Assembly: GCA_039720395.1 (NCBI GenBank)
Contig: CM077828.1
Location: forward strand, 29,198,069 to 29,262,068
Direction of reading: 5' to 3'
Source of the DNA: Liquidambar formosana
Lineage: Eukaryota; Streptophyta; Magnoliopsida; Saxifragales; Altingiaceae
DNA length: 64,000 nucleotides
Shown here: positions 47,542-58,981 of the stretch, piece after piece
Position numbering within the stretch: position 1 is the first letter of the stretch
Layout of the letters: each line of letters opens with the position of its first letter
The notes under the pieces: generated by a model
Databases searched by the model: none
Seen by the model: the letters and a program-made list of their open reading frames with translations, nothing else
What the model was told of the DNA's origin: nothing
Made by a program: the position numbers and the translations under genes

Positions 47542-50500
47542 TCAACAGCTCTGAGATGAATCAACCTGGCTCCAGAGTATCTCAGCATAAACCTTATCAT
47601 GTTCCTTTTCTATGACATAATCAGATGCCTCTAGTACTTCATCTTCTTCATCCGGGATCTCCTCTTCCATCATATCTCCAGAAGTTTCCACTTCTACAAA
47701 TTTTTCTCTCACTTGCTTAGTAGGTTCAGCCAATGCCTCCCACATGGAATGCGCTGTTGCTGGCCTATCTTGGGGCCCATATTTTGGGGCAGGCACTACA
47801 AATGGCAAGACAATATCATCCAAGTTTGTACTTCTATGTTTGTTGCTACCCTTTGTCTCTGATGGGGGGAAAACGAAAATGATCCCAAGTTCATAGTTGC
47901 AGATGTGAAGCGTCGAACCCAAGGAGGAGTTGCTTTTCCCAGTTCCATTTGGTTTAAAACCAAATGGGTTCAAAATTGGTCGTCCCCAGGCAGCTGCACT
48001 GAAATTATGTGATCCACAATAGACCCATCCAAAGGAAGACGCATCCGTCTTAGACTGAAAGCGTCTCCGTGCCACCTGCCCATAGATTTTCTTTTAGTTT
48101 TGAACATATGCAACTCCTACAAGCATTAGGTAATACAAATACTGATGCCAATATATATGGGAGCAGAAGTCACAATATGGAGTGAATATACAAAAAAGCT
48201 TTAGTTTACAGTTTAACTCAAGTCAGAAATCACTGTTATAACTTGACGCCACAGAAACTACTGCTTAGAAGGGGCAGTAATCTTGCCACAGTTGTCTTTT
48301 ACTTTGTTACACTGCTGGGTAGTGAAGTCCGTTACAAGATGCATAGATCCTTGTTATTTTAATCATTCATGCATATGATCTTAAGCAGAGAGTGAGGATC
48401 TTCTCTAAACCTGACTCAAAATGTAGTATTAGGAAGACTGGGAAAAGATAGAGAAGGAATTAGGCGATCAAATGATGGTGTACAGTGAGAGGAAGAGAAC
48501 TTAGCCCCACGGAAGTAGCTTTTGGGATAACTTGTAGACACAGACACGTAGATAATGGAAATTTGGCAAATAGAGCATTTAAGATTCTCACAGGGTATGG
48601 AACATAGTACTTAGGAATCAAATAAGAGGAAAATTAGTAGTCAGCAAGTTATAAAAGTCCCTATCCACTATCAGACCATATTCCTATTCTCCATCGCAGT
48701 GGCTTTATGAAAAGGAAGCCCCTTCTATACTGAGAATAAGTAGCATAAAGAAGAGGGTTTCATGGTTTGAGTGAATAAGTGGTTTCAAATCTTTCACTTG
48801 CAAGGATCCTTGAGCTTTATTTTTGAGAAGTTATTAAAAGCTTTCAGGGAACTGTTACCAGTGCACACAAAACATTTGTCAACATGTCTTAACAATAAAC
48901 AACTTTAGGATGAGTTTGTCTTGTGATAAAAGAGCAGCAACTTCCATGCAAAATACTAAAAGACCACTTCCAAAACCTGAATCATGCACTATCAAAGTGA
49001 CCAAAAGAGCCATATACAAGCAAGTATACCAACAGTATACCACAGCAACAGAGTACAAGAAATGTATACCCCCACCTATGATCCTTCTACCCTAATATCA
49101 TGGATCAATAGCAAATAACAACCCACAGAAAACTAAAGCAATAAGGAATGCATAAAATCATGAAACCAATTATATGAAAGGCATTGTCACTATAAAACAC
49201 ATAAACAGTTTTACCCTCCTTCCAAAGCTTCTCAACCTTAGTTTACCAAAGAGAAGGGTAATTGCTTATCAAGAAAGTGCCCAACCAAGTATCCTTCCCA
49301 TAAGGATAAGCCTTCATCACACAACCTCCAAAGGGGACTTGACCAAAATCCTTCCATTGGATGAAACATTTATTAAATTTTAGGCCTAAAAAAATTGCTC
49401 CAAGTGCGAGAAGATAGATAGCTCAAAAGACCTTGAACGTGTGCTCTTTGAACAACCGCAAATGGGGCCATGGGGGAAAATGAGAAGAATGAAACTCCTT
49501 GGTGTTGTCAATGAGAAAAGAGAAATCCAATGGAAGGTGCACATGAATGTTGGCATCAGAATCCATACATCTGTACAAATGATGTCAGCAGTAATCTGAT
49601 TCTTGTCATGACTTGGTTGAAGTATTCAATCTGATTTTCTAAAAGCTCAAAACTCTGGCATTAAGTTGACAGATTATTTTAGGTTTGAAGGAATTGAAGA
49701 ATGAAGGAAAGAGTGGAGAAGGAAAAGAGGGGGAGATATTAACAGATTTAAAATGACCCCAAAATTACCAATATATATATATATATATAATGCCACATAA
49801 ATAAATAAAACCTCAAAATACTTACTTCATGATATTACTTTCCCAAAACAAAATCCCAATCATTATATAATAAGCGGAACATGCTTTTACCTTAACATGC
49901 ATTGGATGCCCAACTCTATCTTGGGGATGAGGAATAGCATCATAAAATATGCCTACAGTTCTTAACCTTTGCCATGTTCTCTGTAAACACAAGGAGATAC
50001 AATAGATTACAACTCGGTCAATGCCATGAATAAACTATGCTGCAACGACATGGACATCAAACTTTGAAATTGATTCTCCTTATAAACTGCCAAAAAAAAA
50101 GGTAAATCTACATGCATATCAGCTGAACTGTATGTAAACCATATGTAGTGTATCTTAACCTTTGCCATGTTCTCTGTAAACACAAGGAGATACAATAGAT
50201 TACAACTCAGTCAATGCCATGAATAAACTATGCTGCAACGACATGGACATCAAACTTTAAAATTGATTCTCCTTATAAACTGCCAAAAAAAAAAAAGAGT
50301 AAATCTACGCACGTATCAGATGAACTGTACGTAAATCATATGTAGTGTATCTTATGTTGTACATCTACACTACTTCTAAATGTCAGAATATTGGAAAAAA
50401 ATTTGATTGACTATAATATCCCTATAAAATTATAATAAGACATAAATAGACATACTCCCCACAAAATTCCTATAGATACAGTAAGGGTCAGTAGGCTTAT

Positions 50501-52846
50501 AAGGGGTGGGGCGCATAGAAAGGGTAAAGAGCAAACCTATGATGTGTCAAATCCTTGTTGCCCTAATACACACTCAAATTTTATTAAATAGATAACTTTA
50601 GTTGCCACATCTCATTGTCGAATATTCATGCCATGTAAGCACTGACACTGAATGAAGTCATACCTAATTTGTAGTATAAAGACCACTATTATAAAAATAT
50701 ACGCCACTATACGTTCAATCTTGTACTTATGCCTACAACATGTATACATAGGTCACACACACAACCACCCATACAAACCAACAATCACCAAAAAAAGAAA
50801 GAAAAAAAAAAAAGCTACCATAGTACAAAGTCTACAAACTCATTGTCCAACCTGGAAACAATGTTACATGAAGACTTCAAAATGTGTTAAGTACATGTGT
50901 CGGACACTTGTGACATGGGTGTGGGTACTCTTGCTCAACACTTCAAATAGTGAAAAATCTTTTAAAATTAGACCAATCCAACACCTAGACACATACCCAC
51001 ACGGCCACACCTGACACCCGTACACGAGTCCATGTAACATAGCCTGGAAAACACAGACTTGACCCATATTCCCACCCCACTCACCAAGAGATTAAATTAC
51101 ATATTTGAGTACAAAATCCACTTTAATCCCAATTGCAACATACTATATCATGCTAAAAAAAGGACCATAATACCTCAGGGAAGCAAAGAATGCGTTTTGA
51201 AGGCAAGATTCCACAATGTGCATTTTTCACTCTTTCAATAGTGGGAAAAATTATTTTAATGGATGGACTTTTTGATTCTTGACTCGCATTCCAGCAGCCC
51301 CACTGGCAAAAGCATCAATGAACTAATGAATCTGCGAATGAACATGATTTCAACTTCCAATCCATGGCTATAGCAAATCAACAAGTGTTTACCTCTGGAT
51401 CAGACTCCTCAGACTCAGAGAATTGCAGTGATCTCTTTCCAGCAGCTGCTGAAAATGCAGCTAGAAATTGTGCATTGACTGATGACCCAATTGAGGATGA
51501 ACCTTAGAACACAAAAAATTATAGAGAAAAATAAAATAACAATAATGCGCGCGCACACACACACACATATTTCAGTTTTCAGGTAAATGGTTAACATCGT
51601 GCAAAAGAGACTCACCATACAAGAAATCAGTTTCTAGTAATTCAGGCCATTTGTATCGACCTAAAACCTTGAAGAAAACAAAAGAATTAGAAAATTAATA
51701 TCAAATATTCTGACAGATAAAGTATAATGAGATGGAAATTTCCCAAAAAGCATCAATTCTCTACGGTATGTAATTAAGCAAACTGCAAGTGTTGCTTCAA
51801 TTATTTGTGCTGACCAAAGCCAAAAACTACCTCAATCTTATATCCTATTGGAGATGCTCTAAGAGGGTACAATATATGCTTAGTAGAGAGGTTTGATGGA
51901 ACACCAACTTTTCACCAAAATTCTCATGAAAAGGCATGTAAAAAGAACCATGGAAACCTGTATTTGAAAAGCCGAAATCATTCCCAATAAAGCCTAAAGG
52001 TTATTGACAATCTGTGAATCATGCTTGTAGCCAATTTTCTCATATCCAACAAATAATAATCAGAAATAAAACACATTCTTACATTCATAAATATAAAAAA
52101 ATTTATGATCACTATTAGACTAGTAGACTACTATATTATAGATAATGGTGCATTCAAATACTTCCTAATACTAATGCACAACCCACATTTTATGACTCCA
52201 AACTTCCCATAGCTAGATCTTGAATAACTTGAAAATAATCCCTCGAACAACATTCCAAGGATACATAGCATGTAAGCATGGTTTGTCCATTATACACAAA
52301 TATACATATATGTGTGTGTCAGTGTGTGTGTGTGTGTGTAAGAAGAGATGGAAGAGTAGCTTCAAGAAGTGAAGTACAATCATTATTATACTACCTAATA
52401 GATAAGTGACTGAAAAGTAAAAAACTGCAATTCTTCCTAATTCAGCACCATTACCTCTTGTAGTCGCCAGAGGCCTGCACACCTCTGAATTGATGCAATG
52501 AGGGAGCATAATGAAGAAACCTGTTGAGGTTGCATCATCTTTGATATGTGTGAAAAACTAGGCCCCTGCACAAGGCAACATCATAGCTTTCATATGTGCC
52601 CACTCCATAATGTGAATATGCTAACATTTGATAAATTGTATCACTTTTGAAAAATCCAACAAATGACTCAAAATCTTGCCTGTGACACATATAGTATCAG
52701 TTGTACTTTTTTGTCGTTTCCTTCTAAAGCAGTTGCAAGGGCTTCTTTAGGACAAATATATCCAGAAAATCTGAAGAAGCCACTATCCCACAAAGGAGAA
52801 ACCCACTTCGCAATATTTCTAGGTATAAATCCAAGTTGAATGCAAT
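47542..52846 (-). CDS. tyrosyl-DNA phosphodiesterase-like protein, 3' exons (5' end missing)
   Basis: Seven consecutive exons fit in frame: 52680-52846, 52455-52565, 51616-51667, 51393-51502, 51174-51302, 49891-49980 and 47542-48075. They encode about 396 residues with a natural stop. The second HKD half-site of the TDP1/phospholipase D fold is present: 'GHPMHVK' (H and K catalytic) at the end of the 49891-49980 exon, then 'WVYCGSHNFSAAAWG' in the last exon, followed by 'NYELGIIFVFPPSE' and an acidic tail. Wording is closest to the plant FHA-containing TDP1-like protein (At5g07400 type), from family knowledge. The FHA domain and first HKD half-site, both needed for activity, are not in 52847-54195 and would lie right of the TE nest or be lost. 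The exon at 52680 uses a GC donor (CAG|gcaaga). TDP1 removes topoisomerase I adducts from DNA 3' ends. Confidence 0.85.
48076..49890 (-). other. TDP1-like gene, last intron
   Basis: A 1.8-kb intron of ordinary AT-rich sequence. No TE borders are recognised; a short (AT)n run lies at 49772-49788. Confidence 0.4.
49961..50355. repeat. 193-bp tandem duplication copying an intron-exon border
   Basis: Copy 1 begins about 49962 and copy 2 about 50155. Both contain 'gccatgttctctgtaaacac' (49971 and 50164), offset 193 bp, with a few substitutions and indels. The unit includes the first ~20 bases of the 49891-49980 exon plus its acceptor and upstream intron, so a second identical acceptor stands 193 bp upstream of the true one. 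Confidence 0.9.
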
Positions 52847-54195
52847 CTAGCACAAGGAATGAAGCATCATAACTAGTTAGGCAAGTGACGGAATGAAAAC
52901 CACAACTTCAAATACACACGCACAGAGGAAAAAGATTACATAAGAACTTTGATGCACACACTAAAGAGAAAAACAATTCCCTTGCTTGGGGAAGATCATT
53001 AATAGTTTCATATAAGTGCAAGAAAATTATAGTTGAAACAATGTTATAAAAGGCACCTGAGCAAGATGATGCCACATAAAAATGTCTTGATGCATCTCAA
53101 TAGTTATTTTAAGATTTAAGTGGGGACCGTGGCGGTGGGTTGCTGCACTAGAATCCCCGGAGGTGTAGGGTCCATGGGTGGGTCCAAAGGGCCCTGTTGT
53201 GGGATGGTTCCCCCGTTATTTTTTTTTTTAAAAAAAAAGTTATATTGAGCAAATTTCCACGTTTTTTGTCATTATGCTCATTCCCACAAGCTTTGGCGAA
53301 GGCTGTAATCTGCATATACTTTGGTGTTTGGTGTCTAAACACATTCACAAAATAGAAACTTGACAATGGGATTGGTCACCATATTACTCAACTCAACTTA
53401 ACAAATCCTTAATACCAATTACTAGGGGCCGGTTGCATGAATTTCAACTTGAATTAAATTACTCCCCTTTCTAGGTGCATTCACAACTCTTTGTTGCACA
53501 AGGCTGAACCACTAGTCCACCACAAAAAATTTTCACTCATCTTGTCCTCAATTAGTTCCAATTCTACGTTCTTATGATACATTCATTTCTCATTCTATCA
53601 ATCCATGGATTGTCGCTCATCCATCTTAACGTCCTCCTTTTAGCAACACTAATCTTTTCAACATGTGGTTAATTGCCTAACATTCTATACCAGATAACAT
53701 GGATGACCTTTCCCCTTCAATTTAACAAGTATTCTGTTGTCATACAACACTCTAGATCTACTTCACTTCATTCATGCTGCGCTATTTCTTTGGGCAGCAT
53801 CCTCCTCAATCTCTCCATATTTATAAAAAATGGTTTAGATTATTCAATCTGTTTTTGATTATTAGGATAAAAAATTATGAACTAACCTATTAAATTTTAA
53901 ACACTATGGTAAACAATCATTATTGGTTACCCTATAACAAGAAAATAATTAATCTTGTAAATCCATCCCTTCTGTCTTCTTCCCGAATCCCCTCAAAACA
54001 AAACCCATCACTCTCTCTATTGTCTCCCCTTTAACTCTCTCTCTCTCTCTCTCTCTCTTGTGTAACATATTCATGGTGACACTGAAGCTTGTGGAGTCTT
54101 GGTCAGTGTTCAGGCAAGCTGGAAGCTGAATTGGAAGTTTGGAAAATTCCCGTGTTGACAGAAGAGGCAGCAAAGTTATCCAACTGCATACCTAA
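52847..54195. other. region upstream of the last recognised TDP1-like exon
   Basis: This should hold the next TDP1-like intron. A G/C-richer patch (53120-53225) resembles a dispersed plant repeat. A minus-strand open stretch (54160-54060, 'REFSKLPIQLPACL') preceded by 'tgcag' could be an exon, but I cannot match it and it runs into a (GA)n tract (54036-54058). Confidence 0.35.
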
Positions 54196-54197
54196 AT

Positions 54198-54940
54198 TAT
54201 TTTTTTTTTGATGAAGTAAATTATGTATTAATAACAAAAGAGATATCCCAAGTATATGAGACATTTACAAGCACAAATGGGAAGACCCCTCAAACATTTG
54301 AGAAGGTCAACAAAGTGAACAAAAGTGAGGTTGTTACAATTAGCATAACTAGTATACCACAAGAAAAGAGATTTAACAAAAAAAGATTTAATGTCTATAA
54401 GCGACTTCTCAATTCCTTCAAAAGTTCTTTGGTTCCCCTCCCTCCAAATACACCAAAAAATAGCATGAAGGGCTATTCTCCAAATCACCTTAGACTCCTT
54501 ACTCCCCCCTTTAAACCACCAACCACTAAGAAGGTCATGAGTAGAATAAGGGAGAACCCAATGAATACCGAACATATTAAAAGTAAGCATCCAAAGATCT
54601 CTAGCAACCATACAATGGATGAAAAGATTATCAATCGTCTCCGCCTCCTCTTTGCATAAAATACACCTATTCGGCATAGGCCACCTTCTCTCAATAAGAT
54701 GATTTAAAGTCAAGCACTTATCACTCCCCACCAACCAACAAAAGAATGCCACTTTAAAAGGAACCGAAGCAATCATTTATTTTTAGCAGGAAGAAACGGA
54801 ACTCCTAAAGGACTCAAAGCATTATAGAAAAATTTTACGAAGAATAAACCTTTAGAGTCCTTACGCCACACCAAGGTATCATTCTCACCCACTAAAATCT
54901 TACTTTCATAAAGAACTTGAAAAAAATTCATAACACTTTC
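54198..54940 (-). mobile_element. LINE 3' part, interrupted by the gypsy element
   Basis: The minus strand encodes the same zf-RVT region as the 26.5-kb LINE: 'NDTLVWRKDSKG' (about 54895-54860), 'ASVPFKVAFFCWLVGS' and 'CILCKEEAETIDNLFIHC'. An in-frame stop lies near 54776. The A-tail is at 54198-54208. Similarity to the other copy stops abruptly at 54940 (codons for 'ESVM'), exactly where a TG...-starting sequence that I read as the gypsy 5' LTR begins. The missing LINE part may be beyond 64000. Confidence 0.88.
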
Positions 54941-55336
54941 TGTGTGGAAATATTCTTGAACCAAGGATCCAGCTCGGACTAAGGAGCTCGAATTAGAATT
55001 GATGACATGTGGAAAAGACAACTCAACCAGATCTGTTACAACGCACGTGATCTCCCAGCTCGGGGCCCTATACTCATCTCGGGACACATGTCCCATGACT
55101 CGCAACAATCCAAAACTGTGACTACAGCTGTAATTCCTGAAACTGTAATTCCTAACACAACGGTTACAGGAAACCATGGTCCTCTGCCCAACCTTGATCA
55201 ACAAACCATGATCATACGGTTATTGACAAACCATAGTCAGATCTAACCTAACAAAAGCAGTTACCTGACCTCACATGGTTAGTCCGTACAGGTGAGTATA
55301 AATAGAACACAATACAACCAAATAAGGTAAGCTATA

Positions 55337-56099
55337 TGTCATGGATCTCTATCCCACATCGGATAGGCACTGGGAAAATCTTGGGCATATAAGTGGGGAG
55401 GGCAACTCCACCTAATGGGCTAGCCTATTAGGTTAGAGACCCGACCTGTGACAAGTGGTATCAGAGCCAACATGGTCCTTTATCCAATGTCACGCCAAGC
55501 GCCTGGCCCACGTGGTATCGAGGGCGTATGTGAGTCGCGAGGGGTATGGGGTGCGGACAGGTAGGCAAGGTGGGTCCAACCACAACGAGGGCGTCGTGCA
55601 GGTTGGGTGGGAGAGAATGTCATGAATCTCTGTCCCACATCGGATAGGCACTGGGGAAATCTTGGGCATATAAGTGGGGAAGGCAACTCCACCTAATAAT
55701 GTCATGAATCTCTGTCCCACATCGGATAGGCACTAAGAGAGTCTTGGGCATATAAGTGGGGAAGGCAACTCCACCTAACAGGCTAGCCTATTGGGTTGGA
55801 GACCCGACCCATGACAAGTGGTATCAGAGCCAACCCGATCTCCTTATCCGGTGTCACGCCAAGCGCCTGGGCCCACGAGGTACCGAGGGCGTATATGACT
55901 CGCGAGGGGTACAGGGTGCGAACAGGTAGGTAGGGTGGACTCAATCACAACGAGGGCATCGTGCGGGTTGGGTAGAGGAGAATGTCATGAATCTCTGTTC
56001 CACATCGGATAGGCACTAGGAAAGTCTTGGGCATATAAGTGGGGAAGGCAACTCCACCTAACAGGCTAGCCTTTTGGGTTGGAAACCCGACCCGTGACA
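55337..56099 (+). mobile_element. TRIM array (four LTR copies, two interiors) inside the gypsy LTR
   Basis: Three full LTR copies of exactly 117 bp lie at 55337-55453, 55700-55816 and 55983-56099, plus a 3'-truncated copy at 55618-55697. Each begins TGTCATG and full ones end GTGACA or ATGACA. After the first and second full copies, two bases later, is 'tggtatcagagcc' (55456-55468 and 55819-55831), the initiator-methionyl-tRNA primer site of LTR retroelements. The interiors (about 164-166 bp) have no ORF and end in a purine-rich 'gggtgggagagaa'-type tract before the next LTR. The LTR words 'tcccacatcggat' recall Cassandra-type TRIMs. No clean 5-bp TSD (ctata versus tacag). Confidence 0.9.
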
Positions 56100-56235
56100 T
56101 ACAGTACCTTAATCCTCTAAAATTCATCTTCTTCCTTACTTTTATCTCCATAAACAGTTTCTAACTTAAACTTTGGAGAGGGCTGGACCAAAACCCACCT
56201 TGACCTACCCTCTTACCTTGTTTCCAATCTTGTGA

Positions 56236-58050
56236 GTGCAGGTCAACACGCGAGAATTAGCTCCTTTATCATCATCAGGTCTTGGGGAGCAGCCCGCACA
56301 ATTTGGCTCCGTCTGTGGGAACCATTGCGATAAGATGGCCACTCCACCACCGCCCACCTATGGGCAAACCAGATCTAGAGCAAACTTTACTCGCGTAGAC
56401 CAAATCACTGGAAGCAATGCTGGGAAACGTGCAAAAACTCAACTTCCGCCGGCAAACCCACTTTTGCCTTCGGTGGGAACCAATCAACCTCCTTTGACTC
56501 AACAGCACCAAATCTCACCGGAGATGTCTGCTGTCCTCCATTTTCTTGATAATCAACCTATCTTGAAAGCCACATTTGACAAAGTTGTGACAAACAACCC
56601 CAACCCAACAGCGGTGGTAGAACTGATAGCAACTATGCAATCTGAAATTCAGTCAGCACAGCTCGCTAAGTTGACGGCGGAGCAAAACTATCACAACCAT
56701 CTCTAGCGAACTTTTGCTCCCCGCGGTGTTAATATTGTCGCTGAAGAGGCTAGCCAAACCAGTCCGCTTAATCGCACTCGCCATCAGGAAAGCTCACCTA
56801 GAACTGGAGTCTTACACCACCATCACCGCAACGGGCGCGATGACAAACAGCGCTTAATTGACCCAGAACATGTGCATTCAGGGAAGGGAATAGATAACAC
56901 CATGAGTTAGTGCAAAGGTCCCAGAGCGCAGTTCTAGGCGTTCGGGTCACTCCTGAAGATGGAGCAATGACCATAGTAGATCTCGTGCTCGATTGGGTTC
57001 TGAAGATGAAACACGAAGAAACAAGAGACAATGTCACATATCTCGGTCTCTTGAAAGGAGAAGGGAAAGGAGCTCTGAAGGAACAAGCAGAAAACATCCC
57101 CGATCTCCCAGGCACAAGGAAAAAGAAGAAGAAGATTCTAAGAGACGTCAGGATGACCATGGGAGAGGAGGAGATAGGCCAGGGAACTCCGCGGTGGTTC
57201 GAAGTCCATTCATGAGGTGGATTCAACGGGTTCTAATCCTACGAGGGTACTCCAAAATAACCTTTACTCTTTACTCTCTTTCAATAGATCCAAACCATCA
57301 TTTAAATTATTATTTGCAATGTATGTCGTTATATTCTGGGAATGAGGGTTTTCTTTGTAAAATTTTTCCTATGAGTTTGGGTGACGTGGCTCTTAAATGG
57401 TGGGCCAACATCCCAAATGAGTCCATTGACAGCTTGCAATAACTAAGTAAGTTATTTAAGAAAAGGTTTATCACCAGTTGTAAGTTCCCGAAGACAATAC
57501 AAAACCTCTACGAGCTGAAACAAAAAGATGGGAAAGGTATTCAAGAATACTCACAAAGTGATTGATGATCCGGTCGAAAAGAATGTCATGGACTTGTTTC
57601 GTCTCGGGCTGAGGAAGCCATCACCTCTATTTAAGGAACTGACAGTTAATCCCCCCAGAAACTTAGCCAGACTGCTTTCCACCATGGCCAACTACTCAAA
57701 ATTAGATGACTTTTATAGCCCAAAAACGACCAAAACCAATGAAAAAGATGATAAGAAGAAAGACTCAAAACCCCAAAGGGTGAGTCCCCAAAGGGACAGC
57801 TCCCGATGAGAAAAACCCAAGTAGTCCTTTAACCCAAATTGAGCCATTTTTACTGTATTTACTCTTCCCATTTACAAGTTAATGAAAGCGGTAGAAGAGA
57901 AAGACTTCTTCAAGAAGCCGACGCCTATGGCTGGAGATCTCGAGAAGAGAAACAAAAAGTTGTTTTGCAGTTATCACAAAGACCACGGCTATAAAACAGA
58001 GGACTATAGGATCTTGAAAAATAACCTTGAGGCCTGGGCCAAGAAGGCAA
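56236..58050 (+). pseudogene. gypsy gag
   Basis: Recognisable pieces are the capsid core 'SLYSGNEGFLCKIFPMSLGD' (about 57330-57385) and 'WANIP' in one frame, 'MDLFRLGLRKPSP' (about 57588) in another, and a CCHC-like 'CSYHKDHGYKTEDY' (about 57966-58007). The frame changes several times and stops interrupt it. Confidence 0.83.
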
Positions 58051-58051
58051 G

Positions 58052-58910
58052 TTGAATGAATTCATAGCCCGAGGTGAGAAAGGGCAGCCCCCCAAGCAGA
58101 AAAAGCCTGAGAACAGAGCTCCTCAATACACACAACCAAAGGTCCTCGGGAAGATTGATGTGATCACGAGAGGATATGAGGAAATTGCTCTGTCAGCCAG
58201 CCAGCTTAGGACACAGTACAAAGCGGCTTGCCAGGACGCCGAGGTCAGTGATATTGGGAACGAGCCAATACTACTTCCTCGGGATGAAGGAAAGTCCGGA
58301 GGAAAGCTATTGTTCTTTGGGAATGCAGAGTCTGATGGGACAGTACGATGCCCTCACAACGATGCTTTAGTTATCCGCATGCTCATCGGGAACTATGACG
58401 TGGGAAAGATCTATGTGGACAATGGAGCGTCTGTGAATGTGATGTTCCAGAAGTTGTTTGGACAACTCAAGCTGAAAGACTCTAATCTCAAACCTTGTCA
58501 CGTCAGCTTGAAAGCTTTTAACGGGAACATAACTTTTCCATTGGGGCAAATAACTCTCCCAGTTCGGGCTAGGCTAGTCCAGTCTATGGAGACTTTTGTG
58601 GTCATTTAGGAGAGATCAACCTATAACGTAATTCTCAGGCGACCCTGGATTCACGCCATCAAGGCTATTTCGTCTTTTTACCATCAATCCATCAGGTTCC
58701 CGAGTCCAAAGGGGATCATGAAGATTAAAAGAAGCCAAGCAACAGCAAGAGAATGTTTCTTGGCAGAATATGTAGGCCACTCGACCTCCTTAGAGGATAA
58801 ACTCAGATCTAACATTCCACGCCTCCCTAGTTCAGGGTCTGACAAAACAAAGACCTCGAAGCAAATACCAGAACAGAAGAAGAAAGCCAAAGTTGATCAA
58901 AACCCCTTAT
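58052..58910 (+). pseudogene. gypsy aspartic protease
   Basis: Active site 'YVDNGASVNVMF' at about 58411-58446 (D-x-G-A-S). The open frame stops at 58609 in 'FVVI*', where the family has Glu, so GAG became TAG. The reading then continues ('TYNVILRRPWIHAIKA'). Confidence 0.83.
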
Positions 58911-58981
58911 AGCAATGAAAAGGGGAGCGGTTTGGGATCGAAGAAACTACTCTGGAACCCACGAACCAAACTGGGGAGGAA

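Noticed and set aside
55328..56104. 5-bp target-site duplication for the TRIM array
   Set aside because: The flanks ctata and tacag do not match; recombination between copies may have removed it.
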